Part shown: positions 37,042-46,911 of the stretch, piece by piece
Position numbering within the stretch: the first letter of the stretch is position 1
Layout of the letters: every line of letters starts with the position of its first letter
Source: Gaeumannomyces sp. JS-464
Taxonomy: Eukaryota > Ascomycota > Sordariomycetes > Magnaporthales > Magnaporthaceae
DNA: 64,000 nt
Assembly (NCBI GenBank): GCA_002197995.1
Contig: NGZR01000003.1
Coordinates: 3,410,001-3,474,000, forward strand
Direction of reading: 5' to 3'
Notes under the pieces: generated by a model
Seen by the model: the letters and a program-made list of their open reading frames with translations, nothing else
Told to the model about the DNA's origin: nothing
Database searches by the model: none
Program-made: the position numbers and the translations under genes

Positions 37042-37517
37042 TCCAGATGTGCGAGCAGGATTACCGTCAGAACACTTGCGGCTGTAAAAAGAACGAAGGG
37101 TTCCGCCAGCGCGCAGCCCGAATCGGCACCAACGTCAAGTGCAGCCCTGCCACAATGATCAGGCTTGCCGACTCTACGCATATGTGTTCGAGGCACATGG
37201 TTAAGAAGGGGAAGGATAAAATGCACCGCTGAGCGATGCCAGCCCGCTGGTCGGGTCGAAAGAGGTCTGGAGACGGCAGAGTGTGCGGTAGGGGGGTGTG
37301 GACTGGAGCCAGTGTCAGGAGAAGATACGATGTACAAACTGTATAGAGCTTTCGGGCGAATATTTGCACACGGCGAGACGCCATATGGGCTCGCAGTCAT
37401 GTGCTATACTGAAGGCCAGTGTCGGAAGCCGTCAATGTGCATGCAGCCCCTTGTACCGAAAAAAGCTCCCCCTCGCATGCGAGGACATGCATGCGACCGC
37501 GAAGGGATAAAGATCAG
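37042..37517. other. Intergenic region
   Basis: Between the kinase relic and the F-box gene. No kinase N-lobe or other motif seen in any frame. Confidence 0.55.
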
Positions 37518-38579
37518 TTAACGCGTAATACCACTTGGCAAAGGGAAACGCGTACAAGACGAGAGAACAACCGCGACGTGGCGACCAGCTTGGACGTCTC
37601 CGCATTCGGCAAGATGGTTTTGGAACTCGGTCTCTGAAAACAGTCTCCTCCAATGAAAAGGCCGCCTCTTCGCTTTAGCACAGCCCTGACAGTAAAGTCC
37701 GGATTCCACCCGCCGTCCAGTCCTGTCCAGCCAGGGCACCCGAACCGCCGCCACAAAGCGCAATGGGTTTCCAGAGCGAGCGTCTCGGGGCTCCAATTTT
37801 GGCGGCCTGCGTGGTTGGCGGTTACTGTCTGCAGATTGTGTGTCTAATTGGCCGAGTCGGAGAAGGTAGGCTGCTTCTTGACGGGCGGCCATCTGGGAGA
37901 TTTTCTCTTCCATGTCGGCTAACGACCCATGCAGGCGGATGCCGGCGAGTCGGGCATGCTCGTGGTCGACCAGAGTGGTGGCTGAAGGGACCTTTTTCTC
38001 GTTGGGCGAATATGTTCCAGGCAGGACTTTCATGCTGGGAAGTCCTTGGAGGTGGCTACGCTCCAGGCCAAACTTCCTGCATGCGTGCATGGGCGTCAAA
38101 GGAAGAAGCAGCCTGTCTTCCGACAGGCATAAAAAACAGACACGCTTGCAGGTGATGAGATAGAGATAGCCACCGAAATCGCCACATTGCTGGCAGCGCG
38201 CGGTGCAAAGCCGCTGGTGAAGGGTTCGGCAGCTGATCCACGGACTGGTACCGATGGCTAGGATGCCCCGTAGTGCGTTCATGGCGTGCTTCACGATGTC
38301 CCGGTATTGTGGCAGAGAATCCACGAGCTGTGTGCAGCGTCTGTTGGCAAGGCGGATGTGTGTGAGAGAGCGCAGGTCGAGCCGAAGGAGAATCTCGTGG
38401 AGGAGTTCGGCGGGGAGGACATCAAGAGCACCAGCACTTGTTGTGGGTTCCTGACAGGGTTGGTTTCTGCAGGCTAGTTCGACGGGCGGGAGGGTGCCGT
38501 CAAGCGTGTGGTCGTCGAGATCAAGATGCGTTTGCGCCTTGTCCATCCACTTCGCTGGGACACCGATGCTAACTGCCAT
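37518..38579 (-). CDS. F-box protein with Cys-rich segment
   Basis: Predicted substrate-recruiting subunit of an SCF ubiquitin ligase, binding Skp1 through its F-box. Single open frame, about 353 residues from ATG 38579 (an upstream GTG is ignored because eukaryotic starts use ATG). The F-box spans about residues 52-95: LDVLPAELLHEILLRLDLRS, followed by THIRLANRRCTQLVDSLPQY. After it comes a cysteine cluster CTARCQQCG...CKRVCFLC that could bind zinc, typical of a large fungal F-box group. C-terminal half: ERSHLQGLPSMKVLPGTYSP and a second Cys pair (LYCQGCAKAK) before the end. Substrate unknown. No frame damage, unlike its neighbours. Confidence 0.8.
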   Translation of the reverse strand: MAVSIGVPAKWMDKAQTHLDLDDHTLDGTLPPVELACRNQPCQEPTTSAGALDVLPAELLHEILLRLDLRSLTHIRLANRRCTQLVDSLPQYRDIVKHAMNALRGILAIGTSPWISCRTLHQRLCTARCQQCGDFGGYLYLITCKRVCFLCLSEDRLLLPLTPMHACRKFGLERSHLQGLPSMKVLPGTYSPNEKKVPSATTLVDHEHARLAGIRLHGSLADMEEKISQMAARQEAAYLLRLGQLDTQSADSNRQPRRPPKLEPRDARSGNPLRFVAAVRVPWLDRTGRRVESGLYCQGCAKAKRRPFHWRRLFSETEFQNHLAECGDVQAGRHVAVVLSSCTRFPLPSGITR

Positions 38580-39136
38580 TGCTACGGCAGGTGGCACTTA
38601 TCGAGCGCACGCGGTTTTCGGAAGCTCCCGGGGTCTGAATGCGCCGCAGGAGTTTGATGGAAGACTCGTGGAAAAACGGCGAGCTTGGGCGCGACACGGT
38701 CGTTTCAATTTGATCCTATCGAGGATTCTGCCTCAGGCGCTACCTCACCTCAGGCTGGATCAGGTGGGTGGGGGTTTCCAAAAATTAGCCTCCCGCACGC
38801 AGTCATGTCGACGCGGAACCTGCCCAGCCCTACCTGGAGACAGGGAGGTGGATGCCCCGTGGGGTGATGGGGCACCTCGCAAGCACATGTTTGTGGTACC
38901 ACCTCCACGAAGGGTGACCGCGACGCGAGGTCTGGGCTAGACTGACCCGTATCGCATCGCTGACCTTTTGCCGCGCAGGAGCACCACGTACATTTCCATT
39001 TTTAAATCAACATGCTAGCTGCCCAATCTCGACGTTTCTTTTTCTCCCGGCCAACTAGGTACTTACTGCCTAGGTATCTGTGCACCTGGTATTTGAGTAC
39101 CAGTCACCAAAGAAGCCCCTGACCGTCGTCGCTATC
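38580..39136. other. Intergenic region
   Basis: Promoter side of the F-box gene and 3' side of the MFS gene; A/T-richer from 38990 to 39110. Nothing else seen. Confidence 0.6.
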
Positions 39137-40934
39137 TCATTTTCTGGCAGCCCCTGGCTTTTGCCCTAGCAGGACCTCCAAGGTTGCAAACGCCGCGAGT
39201 CCAACGAAACACATGCCAGCGACAACACCAAACCCCATCAGATATCCGGGCGCGTCCTCGGCGGGGAAAAGGTAAGCACCGTAAATCTGGGCCAGGTTGC
39301 CCATGGCGTTGACCAGCGCGAGGCCAACCGCGCGAGGCCCGACCCCGTCGTCGCCCGGGAAGGCGGCCAGGAAGGTGACCGAGGCTATCGACAGCGCGAG
39401 GGCGTTGGCCGCCCAGAGCGCCGACGCCATGACGACCAGCAGCGCGTAGCGCGCCGCGAAGGCCGCCCCGGGAGACGCGCGCGCGCACCCGACCACGGCC
39501 ACCGCGCACGCCGTGGCCAGCGTCATGCACACGGCCGCGAGTATCGGTCTGCGCCGCCGCAGGTGTCGGTCGGCGACCCAGCCGACGCAGGCCGTCGCGA
39601 CAAAGGCCGAGGCGTAAATGGGCACCACCATATATTGGGCCGCCTGGACCGAGGTGTAGCCCAAGCCCTGGACAGGTCGGGTAAAAGTACGAGAGTGTCG
39701 AGGAGCCGACGATGGCCATATAGCCGAGGATCAACACCCAAGTCCGCCAGTCTTTCAGGACCATCTGAGGGCCGAATATGGGACGGTCCCGGTTTTGTTC
39801 CTGGCAGTGAGCGTGTTTTTACCCACGCCTTCTGCTGCTTCTGTGCAGAAGGGTGACTGACCCCCGCCGCGCTCGTGTGGCTGTTATCTGTGAACAATGT
39901 CGCGGTCGGGGCCGGAGTTGGAGGCGGTGGGACCATGGGAGCCAACTCCCTCTTGCCGCCTCCTGCAGTATCGGTGTCGGCCTCCAGTCGTTTCACAGCC
40001 AGAGCGCGCTCGCTCTCGTCCAGTGTTTGGTGTTGGCCGGGAAGTCTAGCAGTATAAATCGGCCAGCCCCTGAGACAAACACCGTGGCAACGCCTTCAAT
40101 GATGAACAACCAACGCCAGCCTGCGATCCCCGCCACCCCGTCAAGCCCCGTCACTATGCCGCCCGCGAGGAGTCCCCCAAAGGCGCCTGACAGGATGGCG
40201 GCCGAAATGAAAACGGCGAAGCGCACGGACTGCTCCTCGGTACGGTACCAACTATTGAACAGCAGCAGGACACCCGGTGCGAAGCCAGCCTCTAGGGCGC
40301 CGATTGCAGCGCGCAAGCCGACCGGCGCCGTACGTCGGCACAAACCCCATGGCCGTGGTTAGGACTCCCCAGAGGAACATAATTGCGGGCAGGAAGACCG
40401 AGGGCTGTGTCCGGGACAGGACCATGTTAGACGGCACCTCAAACACGACGTACCCGACGAAGAAGACCACCAGAGCCGTGGAGTACATCTCGGAATCCAT
40501 CTCCAAGTCTTTGGTCATGCCGGCGATTTTGGCATTGCCGATGCTGCAGTGTGAGCTCTCGGGGTCAGCTTCCAAGTGGAACCGGTCGAGGGGAAGGGCT
40601 TTTGAAAGACGCATCTTGCTCACTTGGTGCGGTCCATATAGCTGCACAGGTACATGATCCTATTGTGGCTGCTGTCAGTACACACCGGGAACGTGGCAAA
40701 GCATGTCTGTCTTTTTGCGCCATACCATATTGTCGGCAAGAGGTAGAAGTCTATCTTCCTGATCAGCGCCTTCTCCTTCTTACTTCCTCCGACATATCCT
40801 GCGTTCTGCGTCGGCCCAACACCCCGGGCTTCTTCGCCGAAGCTACTCGGCGGTGCCCTGCCGGAGTCGGAATCTTGGGGGTTTGGAGCGGTTGGCGTTC
40901 GGTTGTCTGCGCTGTTGGATTTGCGTTCGACCAT
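39137..40934 (-). CDS. MFS permease, anion:cation symporter (allantoate permease-like) family
   Basis: Plasma-membrane proton symporter for an organic anion or vitamin, by family. The N-terminus is a hydrophilic tail (MVERKSNSADNRTP), then RKIDFYLLPTIWIMYLCSYM and DRTNIGNAKIAGMTKDLE, the signature start of this family. Further blocks: VVFFVGYVVFEVPSNMVLSR, LRAAIGALEAGFAPGVLLLF, WRWLFIIEGVATVF, LKDWRTWVLILGYMAIVGSS and GYTSVQAAQYMVVPIYASAF. The end is EVLLGQKPGAARK. Introns 40660-40725, 40544-40623 and 39765-39822 join conserved text exactly. Frame changes are needed near 40330, 40015 and 39665-39675; at the last, two bases appear to be missing. The central cytosolic loop is enlarged by about 40 Pro/Ala/Ser/Thr residues. 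Substrate cannot be told from sequence. It is the most distal of five successive minus-strand genes. Confidence 0.78.
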
Positions 40935-41521
40935 GGTCGGCAGTACGCCACGCGGCGATACCGGGGGAGAGGTTGTGCCTGTCAGGCAAGGGGCTGGAGG
41001 CCAGAAGGAGATGGATTAAGCTTTTTGGTGTTCTGGGTGGTGAGCAGGGGCGGGCTTCCCTTGTCGCTTTTGCTCTTTGGTTCTTGTTGCTCGCCCGATA
41101 ACGCCGGCTACCATCACGCTCTGCCTCGAAATCTATGATATGCATCGAGTAGTGCCACGGAGGACCCCGTGACGGGCTCCAGACCAGGAGACAGGACTGG
41201 GAGCCCACTTCTTCGGCGGAGAAAAGTTGAATCGGCCGGGCGGCTCGTGCCATTCGGTGGCATTCCGCCGTCGACCGGAGGCTGAACTTGAACTGCCTGC
41301 CGGCTGGTGGGGACATCACGCCTCGGATCTGACTCGCGGTGGGCGTCGGCCCTCTTACTTCACAGCATCTATTGCCAGACTGGATATCCTACAAAGCTTT
41401 ATCAAGTGCAGGTAGTTTTCCATCGAGTATGGAAGGAAGGCTTGGGAGACAAGTCGAGCTATATGTGCAGCACCCAATGCAACCCTGCTTTTCCTACTGC
41501 AAGGGCAGACGCAGGCATCAG
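40935..41521. other. Intergenic region
   Basis: Promoter side of the MFS gene and 3' flank of the RNase H-fold gene. No coding motif seen. Confidence 0.55.
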
Positions 41522-43639
41522 TCACATGGACTCCTTTCCATTTTCTCCCATGGCAGAAACCGCCAGCTGGACTGCACCCTCATTCTGCTTCCTGGGGACC
41601 GCATACCAGACCACGTCAACGCCGGCGAGGGCCCGAGGTGACTGACGGCCACCCAGGCGGCGGCCGCGTTCTTGATCGCCTTGCCGCTCCCGTCGCGTAG
41701 CACCGAGTTGATTCCCGCGGGCCTTTCCCCTCTTCCCAGGTGCCGTGTCGAGCTTCCACTGCTCTGCCCCTTGCACACACTGTTCACCAGGTCTTGCGAG
41801 TCCGAGATGATGATAACGCGCATGTCGACCGTTTCGTCTCGTCCCTCATCGGCGCCGCTCTCTCCCGCGGTGCTGGGACTGGCAATGCAGCCTCAGCGGC
41901 CCCGGCAGCGGAGCCAGAGGCCGCTCCGGCGGCGTGTCTGGCGTTGTGCCTGAGCAGTGCCTCGCGCAGCCGATTATTGGGCACCGCAGGGCCCGTGGAG
42001 CTGTCGGGTGCCTTGCTCTTTGGATGGAACAACAGGCTGCTGGCGTCATACTTCATCTTCGGGGCGGTGCTGCCGCTGCTGCCGCTCAGCACCGCCTGCG
42101 GTGACGGTCCCGGGATCGGCATCAGTCCGCCCAGGGAGTTCCTCAGCCACGGCTCGACCCAGGAGGACTCGGTGTTGTCCATGAACTTTGCATAGTGGGT
42201 TTGCATCTTGTGCGCGTCCGGGCCCATGTTTCTCAGGGTTTGCGCCATGTAGTCGTCCACGATGGCGTCCCTCTTGTCCACCCACTGCTTTAATTTCCAC
42301 GCCGACGGCGGCCGCCTGGGGTCCGTGATGCCCATCTGCCTCGCCGCGTCGCCGGTCCGGCGCTGGCACTCGTCCATCAGCACGTAGTGGTGGTCGTCCA
42401 GCTTCTTGTTGATTTCCCTGAGCTTCGGCATGGTCTCGGCGGCGAACTTGAACAGCGCCTGGGCCTCGGGGACCGCACCCCTTTCGACCGCACGCTCCCG
42501 CCGGGCGGCGGTGGCTCATAGGTCACGGTCCCGTCGCGGCCGACCTTGCCGATGATGGTCATCTGGTCGTCGAGCCCGTCCAACACGGCCACGAACCTCG
42601 TGGCGTCGATGGCGGCAATCCCCCGCGAGAGTTCGTTGAAGTCCTTGGCCTCCCTCGCAAAGAGGCGCTGGTCCGCCCCCTCCAGGCGCGCCCGCACGAG
42701 GTCGCACGCCTGCGACAGGTCCGAAAGCTCCTTGGGCATCTGCCTGATGAGCGTGCGCCTGACCCTGCAGGCCGGGAGCACGCCCGCCTCGACCATCTCC
42801 AGCGCGCGTGTGGCGGCGGCGATCTCGGCCGCCTCTTTCTTGGCAACGGCAGCGGCAGCACTGGGCGGGCGAAGGTCACGGGTCTTCCCGGCCAGCTGTG
42901 CCTGGTCTCCCGTCTTGGGCGGCGGCGACGACGGCATGGCCTCGGCAATGTTGAAGCAGGAATTCTCGGCGAACCAGACGCCAAAAGCCGCCTCTTGCTG
43001 GTCGTCGGCCACCGCGGCGCTGATGCGGACCACGATAGAGCTCATAGGCGGCCTCTGCGGCGACTTGAGGGCGCCCTCCTCGGCCATCAGGTCCTCGTTG
43101 TCTCGGCCGCAGGCGTAGTGCCAAGGGTGGACGCACTGGGTGCCGGGCCCGCCGTTCCTCAGGCGGTTGAAGCCCGTCAGCCAGGTCAGCTGGCACTCGG
43201 AGCAGTCGTAGAACGCGTGCTCGAGCCGCGGGTCCGTAAGCTTCTCGGGCTCGGGCGGCCGGCTCAGGTCGCGGTGGAAGCCCAGGGACGCAAACGACAT
43301 CCTGCCGATGACCTGCTCGTCCCACTGCGGGATCCAGCAGCGGAGGTCCTTGAGGGCGTCGGTGCTGATGCTGACGGGCTGGCCACCTGGCGCTGCCTTC
43401 TCCTTTGTGGCACGGCGTGGGGTCGAGGTATTGCTCAACATGAGGCTGGGGATATTTGCCAGAATGTCTGCAAAAAGATCACTGCCGTTGCACACTCCAG
43501 ACTTGGCTTTGGCGACCCCGCCGCGCTCTGTAGGCCCATGGCCGTCGGAAGGCTTGTTGCGGCTGCCAGTGGTGCTCTTTCGGGCGTCGCGAGAGCTGCC
43601 CTTTCCCTTGGCACCACTCGTCTTGCTTGTGTCGTCCAT
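41522..43639 (-). CDS. RNase H-fold protein with long internal insertion, probably inactive
   Basis: About 700 residues. The N-terminus is Lys/Ser-rich and disordered. A possible zinc site follows (YDCSECQLTWLTGF, then TQCVHPWHYACGRD). SSIVVRISAAVADDQQEAAF and FGVWFAENSCFNIAEAM match RNase H strands 1-3 of fungal proteins, and AEIAAATRALEMVEAG matches helix A. Strand 4 (MRVIIISDSQDLVNSVCKG) appears only about 280 residues later and is followed by GKAIKNAAAAWVAV and VDVVWYAVPRKQNEGAVQLA. The intervening block is mostly helical (MPKLREINKKLDDHHYVLM, KQWVDKRDAIVDDYMAQTLR). Of the catalytic acids, the strand-1 Asp is Ser and the last Asp position in NEGAVQLA is Val, while the helix-A Glu and the SDS Asp remain. 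Frame changes occur near 42480 (a G run), 41830 and about 41680. Start ATG 43639. Activity probably lost; role unknown. Confidence 0.6.
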
Positions 43640-44158
43640 ATTTTGAGAAACAAGTGAGTTGGTATATTGACTGGTGCTCCAGCTAACCAAGCATAGCTAG
43701 ATACAGAGCCTTGATGGTGCAGACCGAGGATGGACTCTGTGGTGATCGGGCGTGGTCGATGTCCCAAACGATATTTGGATGTCACCTGTCGTTTTGTGTA
43801 GTTTTCATGTGTGGAAGTGGAAAAAATCAGATACATGCTGGCACAAAGGGAATGGTAGGTCAAGTTACTTACTAGGACGGAAGCGACTTGCATCTCCTCA
43901 GATGTTCGTCACTCCGACGTGAGTAGAATGTCAGAGAAATAGGTACTGACCAACCTGCTGGTGTCCCGTCCAGTCCCGATCGTTCATGCATATCAACTCG
44001 GCTTCCATTATCCAATAAGGAATTAAATAACAGTGACTGCCCGGAGTCTAACCGGGTTGCTGGAACCACCATGGTTATTAGAATGGCCATAGAGTCCCGA
44101 TTTTACCCTCGCCATTTTGGCGCTTATATGCCGTTTTATGGCTTTCTTCATCACCTCC
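43640..44158. other. Intergenic region
   Basis: Promoter side of the RNase H-fold gene and 3' flank of the beta-glucosidase gene. Nothing else seen. Confidence 0.6.
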
Positions 44159-46911
44159 TCAAGCAAGGACCGCACTCAGCGGCAGCTTCCGGCTGCTGCT
44201 GCCGACAAACACCTTCTTGGGGTGCTGCGAGATGACCCAGTCCTGGGCGGTCACGTCCCAGTTGCTCAGGTCCCTACGCGTGAGCCTGACCTTGAACTGC
44301 GCGCTGCCGCCCGCGTCGATGCGGATACGGTCAAAGCCCCTCAGCACCACGGGCGGGTCCTCGGGCCCTCCGAGCGAGACGTACAGCTGCGGCACCTCCT
44401 CGCCAACCAGCGGGCCCGTATTCCTGATGGTGGCTGTCACCGTGTACATGGTATCGTACAGCTGCCGGTTGCCACCGGGCTTAGATCGGTCCGCAGACCG
44501 CAGGCGGGGTTGCGGTGACCCGTCTAACGCGCCTGGTGGCAGGAACTTGTCCGCCGTCTGTCCGTACTTCGGGTCGGCCGACGCCTTCTCGCCCGACTCC
44601 GAGGTGTTCAGGTACGGGTAGATGAACTTGTACACATACGGGAACTCGCCGGACGGGAACACGTAGTTGGACAGGTCCTTGGATACGTTGCCGCCGAAGA
44701 CGGGCGCTGCGATGGTCTCGCCCGTCGTAGGCTTGTACTCGTTAGCGTTGGCCTTTTCGACCACCAGGTCCGAGTACTCAAAGGTCGTGTAGCTCAGCCC
44801 AAAGCCGAACTCGTAGATGGGCGTGTCCTTCTCCTTGTCAAAGTGGCGGTAGTCGATAAAGACGCCCTCGGTGAAGTCCTGCTGAGGAGCGCCACCACCG
44901 TTGTTGGGCTCGTACATAACATCAGTTCCGTAGGACTTGCGAGTTTTGCCCCAGGTGAAAGGGGTGCGTCCGGCCGGGTTGACCTTTCCGTAGAGAACGT
45001 CCACGATCGACCGGCCCGACTCTTGTCCCGGGAGACCAGCCCACACGATAGCCGTCACGTTCGGGTTGTCGTACCACTCGTCAAGAGCGTCGGGCCAACT
45101 GAGTGAATGACGACAATGGTGTTGTTGCACCAGCTGCTGACATTCTTGACGAGGTCGTCGCCGTTGTACCAGAGGGTCAGATTCTTGCGGTCGCCAGCGT
45201 TGCCATCAACCTCAATGTAGCCCTCGCCCGAGTCGGCCGCGACGAAGACGATGGCCGTCGCATGGGTCTGGCTAACCAACGACCTGATTTGAGAGGTAGC
45301 ATAGTTGCTCAGAATGCTCTCGTAACGCGAGCCGTCCTCGAGCGCCTTGGCCTGGAGGCAGCGTCAGGGGTTACAAGGTAAGGGAAGCGGGCAGTTCCGG
45401 AGCCCCAGCCAACTCCAAGTGTTCCCCTTAGGCAGCCGTGGTCGGGGCACGAGTTAGGACCCTGGGGTTGGAACCAGCGTCGTCGCCGATGACGGCCAGG
45501 AATTTAGGCTTGTTGAGAGGGAGTGCGCCCTTGTTCTTCAGGAGCACGGTTCCCTTGGCCGCGATTTCACGAATCAACTTGCCGTGGTCTCGGCGCACGT
45601 CGACGTGGCTGTTGATCTGCTGGACTTTCTGCTTGGCGAAGTAGTGCAGGGGGCCGTACGTGTCGAGAGTCCACGAGCTGAAGTTGATGTCGGGCTGCTC
45701 GACTGTGTTGCCAACCTTGAAGAAAGCAGCCATGATCCTCATGGCCATGTCATCGATACGCCACTCGGCCACGGTGCCGTTGGCCACGGCAAGGGTGAGA
45801 TTGGCACCCCAGAAGCTGAGGCCGCGAAGGAATTCGGTGTCGCCAGGCATGGTCATATCCAGACCCGCCGCAGCGCTTGCCGCGCCAGTGTGCTGCGCCT
45901 GCCAGTCCGACATAACGAAGCCCTGGAATCCAAGCTCATCCTTGAGCAGCCCGTTGAGAAGCTTGCTGTTCTGGCAGCCGTACGAGTTGTTGATTTGGTT
46001 GTACGAGCACATGACGGCGCCGACACCGGCGCGGACAGCGTCGGCAAAGGGCCACAGGTAGAGCTCGTGCATCGTCTTGTCGTCGACGTTGGATGAGAGA
46101 GATTCAGAAATGTTGTGGCCACGGCCCGTGCTTCGCCGCTCTGCCTGAAATGCTCCTGCTCGTTGGCGATGAAGTGCTTGGCCGTAGCAATGACACCAGC
46201 GTCCTGGATGCCCTTGATCGTCTCGGCCATTCCCACTCCAGCGAACAGGGTCGGGCGAGAATCCCTCCCAGTTCCTGCCGCCGGCTGCCATGCGGCCAAT
46301 GCCACCGGCCACGGGACCAAGAAGGACGTTGACACCTTGTCTTTAGCCTCCTGACCCATAGCTTTTCCACGGCGGTCATCAGGCCCCGTCAAAGGTCGAG
46401 GCGGCCGTCATGCCCGCGGGGAAAACGGAGACATAGTCGGCAAACCGAATGCCGACGGGAGAATCCTGGAGACACAGGCTGCGCAGGCCGAGGCGTGGGA
46501 TCGCTCCGACGTTGCCGACGCATCGCTCGCCGCCAACTGGATTATCAGACTAGTCAGCCGTTTTGTTCCCGAAGAGTGAGATCCCATATTTCAAATGCAA
46601 CCGGGGAGATCCTGGAACATACCCGACGCCAGTGGTGAGGTTTGACCTTTTCGAGGAGGGTCATTTGAGAGACGAACGCCTTGGCCTTGGCGTACGCCTC
46701 GGCCCAACCGTCCGCATTAGGGTGCATCCATGGCGATGGGTAGTGAGGCCCAGAGGTGGCGAGCTGTGCAGTGCCGATCTATGCAGTTAGCACCAGAGAC
46801 CAGTCACGTCGGGGCAATAGAAGAAAAGATGGCAAGGGGACAGCGGCCAGTACTGTGCCTGGGAGAGCCAGCGCCCGCCAAAAAGGGCAGGGCAAAGTCC
46901 GAAAGACGCAT
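44159..46911 (-). CDS. Secreted beta-glucosidase, glycoside hydrolase family 3
   Basis: Hydrolyses terminal beta-D-glucosyl residues of cello-oligosaccharides outside the cell. About 860 residues, the usual length for the fungal Bgl1/Cel3A type. Signal peptide MRLSDFALPFLAGAG from ATG 46911, then PHYPSPWMHPNADGWAEAYA, FVSQMTLLEKVNLTTGVG, intron 46537-46622, ERCVGNVGAIPRLGLRSLCL and QDSPVGIRFADYVSVFPAGM. The catalytic nucleophile is the Asp of GFQGFVMSDWQAQHTGA. The second domain carries LTLWYNGDDLVKNVSSW and DEWYDNPNVTAIVWAGLPGQ, and the fibronectin-III-like end carries GEEVPQLYVSLGGPEDPP. Conserved text needs several single-base corrections, for example an extra A at the LLEKVN codons, a missing base before LDEWYDN (near 45094), one near 46135, and changes between 45290 and 45460 and near 46310-46360. 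Many N-glycosylation sequons fit secretion. Confidence 0.88.
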
